From: an uncultured Myxococcales bacterium
Lineage (GTDB): Bacteria; Myxococcota_A; Polyangia; Polyangiales; Polyangiaceae
Assembly: GCA_937949945.1 (NCBI GenBank)
Contig: CALFEQ010000192.1
Location: 1 to 10,397 of the forward strand
Length of the DNA: 10,397 bases
Direction: 5' to 3'
A model generated the notes under the pieces. The model searched no databases and had not been told where the DNA came from. It was given only the letters and a program-made list of their open reading frames with translations. The translations under genes and the position numbers were made by a program. Each line of letters starts with the position of its first letter. Positions within the stretch are counted from its first letter, which is position 1. Of this stretch, positions 5,708-10,397 are shown piece after piece.

Positions 5708-6949
5708 TCACTCGGTCGCGTCCGCGCAGCAGCGGAAGCCCGTCGAGTAGTCGTGGTAGTCGTGGGCGTGCGCGGTCGTGCGGTAGTTGCAGCCCTCGCC
5801 GTTGATCGTCGTGTCGAGGAAGTAGCCGCCGGCGAACATCCCGCGGGGCGACGACGGGTCGGTCTTCACCCACTCGTGGAGATTGCCGACCATGTCGACG
5901 ACGCCGTAGCCGTTCACGCACGCCTCGTGCGATCCCGTGCGCGCCACCGCGCCCTCGACCTGACCGAGGCGCGGATCGTTGAGCTGCGTCCACACGCTCG
6001 GCTCGACCGACTGGGGACGCGAGCTCGACTTCGCGGGCGTGCGCTTGGCGATCGAGGCGTTCTTCTTCGAGGAGCTCTTCGTCGAGGTGCTCTTCTTCCC
6101 GGTCTTCCCGGACGTGCGCTGCTTCTTGGCGACGGCGTCGTCCGAGCGGGAGGACCGCGTCCGCTTCTTCGAGGCCGGCTCGCCCTTCGCCGCGGTGCGC
6201 GTCGGGCGCTCGCGCTTCGCTTGCGCGGCCTTCCCTTTCACGACGTGCGCCGGACGCGTCGCCTTCGCCGTGCGGTCCGACTTCGCCTTCCCGGACGACG
6301 CCTTGCGAGGAGGCATCGCGACCGGATCGGCAAGGCGGTGGAACCCGAACACGGCGGCGACGGCGCTCTTGCCGTTGTCGTGGCAGACGCCGGGCTGCCG
6401 CGTGTCGCCGTACGGGTACGTGGTCTTCGACGGGCCCATGCACGCGGTCTTCCACTCCGCGTACGAGCAGAGGCGCTTGCCCGACGCCATGCACGCCTCC
6501 TCCGCCTGCACCTCGCTGATGAAGGCCTGCGGGAAGACCCCGGGCACGCTCACCGCCCGGACGGTGCGGCCGTCGACGGGCAGATAGTGCGGGTGCGGTC
6601 TCTCGACACCGTCGGGGCCGATCTCGACGACGGACGCCTCGTACTTGTCGATGCAGAAGCGCAGCGGCTCGCCGTCGGGGCCGACCGCGTCGGCGACGAG
6701 CACCATGTCCGGCGGGCAGGGCGACGGCGGCTCCGGCGGGGCGGGCAGCTCGCTCGTGGCCTCGACCTCGCCGTCCTCGTCTTCGAGGTCGTCGTCGGTC
6801 GCGTCCGTCGTCTCGGCGGGGTCGACCGCCGGGGGCTCGGCGGCGGCCGCCGCGGTCTCGGGCGCAGGACGCGTCGAGGCGGCGCACGCCGTCGCGAGCA
6901 TGACGGCGAGCGTGAGCCCCGTTCGGAGACGAGCCATCCTGGCCGGCAT
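5708..6949 (-). CDS. SUMF1/FGE-sulfatase-fold putative lipoprotein with large basic insert
   Basis: This is a 413-residue exported protein of the formylglycine-generating-enzyme (SUMF1) fold. A positively charged start and hydrophobic stretch lead to LATAC, giving Cys22 as a probable lipidation site, although the lipobox is not ideal (Ala at -3). Residues 23-78 form an Ala/Pro/acidic linker containing DDDLEDEDGE at 52-61. The domain begins at about 79 (CPPDMVLVADAV), with FCIDKYEAS at 98-106, GKRLCSYAEWKTAC at 157-170 and YPYGD at 178-182. It resumes after an insert with NGYGVVDMVGNLHEW at 346-360 and GFRCCAD at 404-410. The expected second active-site Cys of true FGE seems absent (CNYRTT at 387-392), so it is probably not a sulfatase activator. 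It may be a structural, binding or EgtB/PvdO-like protein. An alternative ATG at 6937 gives a shorter signal peptide. It is the first gene of the minus-strand cluster. Confidence 0.88.
   Translation of the reverse strand: MPARMARLRTGLTLAVMLATACAASTRPAPETAAAAAEPPAVDPAETTDATDDDLEDEDGEVEATSELPAPPEPPSPCPPDMVLVADAVGPDGEPLRFCIDKYEASVVEIGPDGVERPHPHYLPVDGRTVRAVSVPGVFPQAFISEVQAEEACMASGKRLCSYAEWKTACMGPSKTTYPYGDTRQPGVCHDNGKSAVAAVFGFHRLADPVAMPPRKASSGKAKSDRTAKATRPAHVVKGKAAQAKRERPTRTAAKGEPASKKRTRSSRSDDAVAKKQRTSGKTGKKSTSTKSSSKKNASIAKRTPAKSSSRPQSVEPSVWTQLNDPRLGQVEGAVARTGSHEACVNGYGVVDMVGNLHEWVKTDPSSPRGMFAGGYFLDTTINGEGCNYRTTAHAHDYHDYSTGFRCCADATE
6011..6316 (-). other. Lys/Ser/Arg-rich insert inside the SUMF1 domain
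   Basis: Residues 212-313 of the SUMF1-fold protein form a low-complexity stretch with, by hand count, about 20 Lys and 12 Arg against 5 acidic residues, plus many Ser, Thr and Ala. Short blocks such as GKTGKKSTSTKSSSKKN recall histone H1 tails. It splits the conserved domain between GFHRLADP (202-209) and WTQLNDPRLGQ (320-330). The frame is kept on both sides, so it is part of the protein and not a frameshift. Confidence 0.85.
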
Positions 6950-7128
6950 CGACCACGCTTTAATGAAGTGCGGGCGCGGGCGCCAGTTAATGGATGCGAA
7001 AAAGCGGCGGCGCGTGGTCGTCCGTCGTTCGGCCGAGGACGGGACCGCGAAGTCGAGGAACGTCGCGCACTTGGCGCGCTCGCCAAGACGGCGCTTCCTT
7101 CGGGCGGGAGCCGCTATCCTGGCCAGCG
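6950..7128. promoter_or_regulatory. Divergent intergenic region (SUMF1 lipoprotein / esterase)
   Basis: These 179 nt lie between two divergently transcribed genes for putative lipoproteins and must hold at least two promoters. AT-richer patches with a repeated TTAATG occur at 6960-6965 and 6987-6992, close to the minus-strand start, and TATCCT at 7115-7120 lies just ahead of the plus-strand start. None forms a convincing -35/-10 pair. No small gene was recognised. Confidence 0.4.
7070..7087. promoter_or_regulatory. Perfect 7-bp inverted repeat upstream of the esterase
   Basis: CTTGGCG (7070-7076) and CGCCAAG (7081-7087) are exact inverted copies around a 4-nt centre, ending 41 nt before the esterase ATG. 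It could be an operator for a dimeric regulator or a leader hairpin. It is too far from either gene's end to act as a terminator. Confidence 0.4.
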
Positions 7129-8013
7129 ATGCGTCGCTTCGTGCTCCCGATCCTGCTCACCGTCGTCTTCGCCGCGTGCTCGAGCGACCCGCCGGCCGGC
7201 AAGGAGCCGGGCACGAGCAGCGGCTCGAACGGCGACGCCGGCGGTGGGGAGGAGCCGGCTTCGAAGGTGACGGTGACCGAAGAGACCGTCGACGTCGGGG
7301 GCACGAAGCGCTCGTACGTCCTCGCGGTCCCGAAGTCGTTCGACCCCGAGCGGGCGTACCCGCTCGTCCTCGTCTTCCACGGCGACGGCGGCGACGGACC
7401 CGGCATGCGGCGCGCGCACCCGATCGACAGCTTCTCGGGCGACCAAGCCGTCGTCGCGTACCCGACGGGCATCGGTCAGACCTGGAACCTCTACGAACCG
7501 TCGTCGACGAACCCGGACATGGCCTTCGTCGAGGCGCTGGTCGACGCGATCTCCGAGAAGGTCGGGGTCGACCGGACCCATGTCTTCGGCGTGGGCTACA
7601 GCTCGGGCGGGTACTTCATCAACCAGCTCGCGTGCCGCAAAAATGGCTTCTTCCGAGGCATCGTCGTGCACGCGGGCGGGGCGCCGAACGAGCCGGAGGA
7701 TCCCGAGGCGGGGATCTGGCCGTCGGGCTACGTCAAGTGCAAAGACCAGCTCCCGGCGCCGCAAGGCGGGGTCGCAGCGATGGCCGTACACGGCGAGAAC
7801 GACGCGCCGGAGGGCGGCGAGTTCGTCGCGATCTACTGGGCCGCGCTCAACGGCTGCAGCGAGGAGCGGACGGCGACGACACCTTCGCCCTGCGTGAAGT
7901 ACGAGGGCTGCCCCCCCGACAAGCCCGTCGTGTGGTGCCTCATCCCGGGCATGGGCCACACGATCTGGCAAGAGGGCGCCAAGGCGGGCTGGGACTTCAT
8001 TCGGAGCTTCTGA
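7129..8013 (+). CDS. PHB depolymerase / LpqC-like esterase, putative lipoprotein
   Basis: This is a 294-residue alpha/beta-hydrolase of the polyhydroxybutyrate depolymerase/feruloyl esterase-like group. The start MRRFVLPILLTVVFAAC is a signal peptide with Cys17 as the probable lipidated residue (Phe at -3 is not ideal). Ser at +2 suggests outer-membrane sorting. A Gly/Ser linker (28-45) tethers the domain. The oxyanion region is VFHGDGGDG at 82-90, and the nucleophile is Ser158 in GYSSG (156-160). The likely acid is Asp225 in HGEND, and the base His277 in MGHTIW. Cys residues at 169, 204, 243, 255, 261 and 270 could form disulfides, fitting an exported enzyme. The natural substrate is unknown; short esters, feruloyl-polysaccharides or PHB oligomers are candidates. 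No separate binding domain is present. The ATG at 7129 is chosen because it begins the signal peptide; no good Shine-Dalgarno is seen. Confidence 0.9.
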   Translation: MRRFVLPILLTVVFAACSSDPPAGKEPGTSSGSNGDAGGGEEPASKVTVTEETVDVGGTKRSYVLAVPKSFDPERAYPLVLVFHGDGGDGPGMRRAHPIDSFSGDQAVVAYPTGIGQTWNLYEPSSTNPDMAFVEALVDAISEKVGVDRTHVFGVGYSSGGYFINQLACRKNGFFRGIVVHAGGAPNEPEDPEAGIWPSGYVKCKDQLPAPQGGVAAMAVHGENDAPEGGEFVAIYWAALNGCSEERTATTPSPCVKYEGCPPDKPVVWCLIPGMGHTIWQEGAKAGWDFIRSF

Positions 8014-8052
8014 GGCCCCGGAGCGAGGCGCCGGGAGCGAGACGGCGGGGCC
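8014..8052 (+). terminator. GC-rich inverted repeat after the esterase
   Basis: GGCCCCG (8014-8020), immediately after the esterase stop, is matched by CGGGGCC (8046-8052) across a 25-nt loop that can itself partly fold. It also contains two copies of GGAGCGAG. No T-run follows, so an intrinsic terminator is only a possibility. Confidence 0.3.
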
Positions 8053-8090
8053 CGCGGGGGGCCGAGGCGTGCGATCTCGTCAACCAAGGT

Positions 8091-8125
8091 TGTCCAAGTT
8101 ATCGACAAGAGCGATCGACTATGAT
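8091..8125 (+). promoter_or_regulatory. Possible promoter of the SNF2 gene
   Basis: This AT-richer stretch ends in TATGAT (8120-8125), a good -10 match. The -35 side is poor: TTATCG at 8099-8104 gives a 15-nt spacer. If the -10 is real, transcription would start near 8132, only about 5 nt before the GTG at 8137. The mRNA would then be almost leaderless, or a later start is used. Confidence 0.3.
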
Positions 8126-8136
8126 CTAAGGGACTC

Positions 8137-10397
8137 GTGCGTTTGGTTAACGAAGGCGCTCCCCAGGAGGGATGGGAGCGCCGTCCGGGTGTTGACGAGA
8201 CCATCGATCGAACGAGCCGACGACCCGCCCACTCCGAGGTCGTCCCCGACGCGCCGCTGAGCGAGACGCGGCCCGTCGCGTCGCCCGCCGCGGCGTCCGG
8301 CCCGGTGCCGTGCCTCCGGCTCTTCGCCGACGAGGTCGTGATCCATCGGACCGAAGGCCTGGGGTCGACGTTCGACACCGAGCGCGTGCCGCTGATCGAG
8401 CTCTCGTTCGAGTACGAAGGCGTGCGGGTGCCCGCGTCCGAGGAGGACGACGAGGTCATGATCGACGTCGATCGCTGGGTCCAGCGCGACGAGCGGGAGG
8501 AGAGCCGCTGCCGCCGGATCCTCGAGAGCTTCGGCGCCGTCCCCCTCGACTGCCTCGACGACTGGGCGAGCGCGGCCAACGCGGACTACGTCGTCCGATG
8601 CGAAGGCAGCGTCCACGACTACTGCAGCTTCAGCGCGTACGTCGTGCCGCAGCTCCGTGTGCTCGGGTGGAAGGTCGAGATCGCCCCCGACTACCCGTTC
8701 CGCGTCGTCGAGCGCGAGCCCGCCTGGTACGCGGACATCTCGCCCGCGCCGGACGGGCGGCCGAGCAGGCGGAGCCTCGGCGACGACGAAGACGAGCGGC
8801 CCGACTGGTTCGGGCTGGAGCTCGGCATCGATCTCGACGGCAAGCGCGTGAACCTCTTGCCGGCGCTCGTCGAGATCCTCGAGCGCGCGAACGGCAAGGC
8901 CTTGAGCGAGCTCGCGCACACCACCTCGCGCAAGTGTCTCGCGCTCCCGGTGGGCGACGGCCTCTACCTGCCCATCCCGGCCGAGCGCGCGCGTGCGCTC
9001 CTCCGCGTCCTCGCCGAGCTCTACGACGGGCAATCGCCGAAGGGCGAGATCCGCTTCCCGCAGGTGCGGGCGGCCGCGCTCTTGAGCCTCGAGGAGGCGT
9101 TTCGGAAGGACGGGGCCGACATCGAGATCCGCGGCGCCGGCAGCGCCCGAGAGTGGGCGGCCTCGCTCGTCGCGCCCGAGAAGATCGAGGTCAAGCAGCC
9201 CACCGCGTTGCGCGCCGAGCTCCGCTCCTACCAGCTCGAGGGCGTCGCGTGGCTGCAGAACCTCCGCGCGCGCGGGGTCGGAGGCATCCTCGCCGACGAC
9301 ATGGGGCTCGGGAAGACGCTCCAGACGATCGCGCACATCGCGCTCGAGAAGCAGGAGGGACGCCTCGATCGCCCTGCGCTGATCGTCGCGCCGACGAGCC
9401 TCGTGATGAACTGGGACCGCGAGATCAAGAAGTTCGCGCCCCACCTCCGCGTGCTCGTCATCCACGGCGCCCAGCGCCACGACGCCTACGACGGCATCCG
9501 CAACGCCGACGTCGTCGTGACGAGCTATCCGATCCTCTGCCGTGACGAGGAGCGCTTCGCGGAGCACTCCTTCTACCTCGTCATCCTCGACGAGGCGCAG
9601 ACCATCAAGAACCTGAAGAGCCGCGCCCACGCCGCCGTGCGCATGGTCGACGCGGAGCACCGCCTCTGCCTGTCCGGCACGCCCGTCGAGAACCACCTCG
9701 GCGAGCTCTGGGCGCTGCTCGACTTCGTCAACCCGGGCCTGCTCGGCGACGAGCTGCACTTCAACCGCTTCTATCGGGTGCCGATCGAGCGGAACAAGAA
9801 CGAGGAGCGCCTCGAGGCCCTCCGGCAGCTCGTCGCGCCGTACATCCTCCGGCGCAACAAGCGCGAGGTCGCCAAGGAGCTCCCGCCGAAGACGGAGGTC
9901 ATGCGCCCCGTCGAGCTCCAGGGCGCCCAGCGCGAGCTGTACGAGTCGATCCGCGTCGCGGCCCACGCCGAGGTCCGGCGGATCATCCGCAAGAAGGGCC
10001 TCGCCGCGTCGACGGTCCCGATCCTCGGCGCGCTCACCAAGCTCCGCCAGGTCTGCTGCGACCCGCGCCTCGTGCGCATGTCGCAGGCCGCGAACGTGCG
10101 CGAGTCGGCGAAGTACACCATGTTCTTCGAGCTGCTCGAGAAGCAGCTCGAGGGCGGCCACCGCGTGCTCGTCTTCTCGCAGTTCACGAGCATGCTCGGT
10201 TTGCTCGAGGTCGGCCTCCGCGAGCGCAAGATCAAGTACGCGATCCTCACCGGCGACACGAAGGATCGCGCCGAGGCGGTCGACCAGTTCGAGCGCGGCG
10301 GCGCCCAGGTCTTCCTCATCAGCCTCAAGGCCGGAGGTACGGGCCTCACGCTGACGAGCGCGGACGTCGTCATCCACTACGACCCGTGGTGGAACCC
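8137..10397 (+). CDS. SNF2-family helicase-like ATPase (C-terminus cut by window edge)
   Basis: This is a large bacterial SWI2/SNF2 ATPase, a double-stranded DNA translocase, with 753 codons in view. An N-terminal SNF2-associated region covers about residues 60-360 (for example LALPVGDGLYLPIPAERAR). The ATPase core then follows. Walker A is DDMGLGKT (387-394), motif Ia LIVAPTSLVMNW, motif II DEAQ (485-488) and motif III LSGTPVENHLGELW (from 512). Motif IV is RVLVFSQFTSM and motif V starts at AGGTGLTLTSAD (GGTG 733-736). The sequence stops at DPWWN, so motif VI and about 70-120 residues are missing. All visible catalytic motifs are intact. No SWIM zinc finger precedes the N-terminal region, unlike many relatives. 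The start is uncertain: GTG 8137 has AAGGGA 3 nt upstream, TTG 8143 has it 9 nt upstream, GTG 8305 lies closer to the conserved part, and an in-frame TGA at 8122 sets the limit. Its role could be transcription, repair or defence. Confidence 0.93.
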   Translation, partial: MRLVNEGAPQEGWERRPGVDETIDRTSRRPAHSEVVPDAPLSETRPVASPAAASGPVPCLRLFADEVVIHRTEGLGSTFDTERVPLIELSFEYEGVRVPASEEDDEVMIDVDRWVQRDEREESRCRRILESFGAVPLDCLDDWASAANADYVVRCEGSVHDYCSFSAYVVPQLRVLGWKVEIAPDYPFRVVEREPAWYADISPAPDGRPSRRSLGDDEDERPDWFGLELGIDLDGKRVNLLPALVEILERANGKALSELAHTTSRKCLALPVGDGLYLPIPAERARALLRVLAELYDGQSPKGEIRFPQVRAAALLSLEEAFRKDGADIEIRGAGSAREWAASLVAPEKIEVKQPTALRAELRSYQLEGVAWLQNLRARGVGGILADDMGLGKTLQTIAHIALEKQEGRLDRPALIVAPTSLVMNWDREIKKFAPHLRVLVIHGAQRHDAYDGIRNADVVVTSYPILCRDEERFAEHSFYLVILDEAQTIKNLKSRAHAAVRMVDAEHRLCLSGTPVENHLGELWALLDFVNPGLLGDELHFNRFYRVPIERNKNEERLEALRQLVAPYILRRNKREVAKELPPKTEVMRPVELQGAQRELYESIRVAAHAEVRRIIRKKGLAASTVPILGALTKLRQVCCDPRLVRMSQAANVRESAKYTMFFELLEKQLEGGHRVLVFSQFTSMLGLLEVGLRERKIKYAILTGDTKDRAEAVDQFERGGAQVFLISLKAGGTGLTLTSADVVIHYDPWWN

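Noticed and set aside
3237..6956. A 1239-codon minus-strand open frame that would fuse sequence upstream to the GH15 enzyme
   Set aside because: Only its last 597 codons have protein-like content. The upstream part is an out-of-frame reading of the DUF1697 and SUMF1 genes, so this is not a fusion protein.
5219..7270. A 683-codon plus-strand open frame across DUF1697 and the SUMF1 gene
   Set aside because: Both underlying minus-strand genes have family motifs. This frame is Arg/Leu/Ala-rich without motifs and runs across the divergent intergenic region.
8165..8187. AGGAGG followed by ATG at 8172 as the SNF2 start
   Set aside because: That ATG is out of frame with the SNF2 protein and reaches a TGA after seven codons.
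8119..10377. A 752-codon open frame on the minus strand across the SNF2 gene
   Set aside because: The plus strand encodes an intact SNF2 core with all motifs. The minus frame is a low-complexity Ala/Arg/Glu/Leu shadow caused by GC-rich third positions.
1..10397. CRISPR array, insertion sequence, tRNA or prophage attachment site
   Set aside because: No spaced short repeats, transposase, cloverleaf-like sequence or terminal inverted repeats were seen by eye.

Overview
The window is GC-rich, uses codons ending mostly in G or C, and carries two putative lipoproteins with long low-complexity linkers. This combination, together with an ECF42-type sigma factor, a SUMF1-fold lipoprotein and a large SNF2 ATPase, suggests a high-GC deltaproteobacterium of the myxobacterial/Polyangia kind. 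That assignment is inference; no rRNA or marker gene is present. The window holds eight protein genes, two of them cut by the window edges, and no RNA genes, insertion sequences or CRISPR arrays.

Left part (1-1879): a minus-strand ECF42-family sigma factor, its C-terminus off the left edge, faces two tandem plus-strand YCII/DGPF-domain genes. The two small genes encode equal-length proteins about 72% identical by hand count. Each is preceded by the same promoter-like block, TGTCGA-N17-CGATTC, which matches what I recall of the ECF42 target promoter. The sigma factor therefore probably drives both copies, and the duplicated unit includes the promoter.

Middle part (1905-6949): four minus-strand genes lie close together. 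In transcription order they are a SUMF1/FGE-fold putative lipoprotein, a DUF1697 protein (3 nt after the first), a GH15 glucoamylase/trehalase-type hydrolase (53 nt later) and a standalone LigD-type polymerase/primase domain protein (51 nt later). They may form one transcript although their functions look unrelated. The SUMF1 protein has an unusual Lys/Ser/Arg-rich insert of about 100 residues inside its domain and an acidic linker near its N-terminus.

Right part (6950-10397): a divergent intergenic region of 179 nt with a small perfect hairpin separates the SUMF1 gene from a plus-strand PHB-depolymerase/LpqC-like esterase, probably a lipoprotein. After a GC-rich inverted repeat comes a plus-strand SNF2-family helicase-like ATPase that runs off the right edge just after motif V.

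No intact novel defence or mobile system is visible. The most distinctive points are the ECF42 regulon architecture with a duplicated promoter-gene unit, the histone-tail-like insert in the SUMF1 protein, and the standalone LigD-Pol placed behind a GH15 gene.
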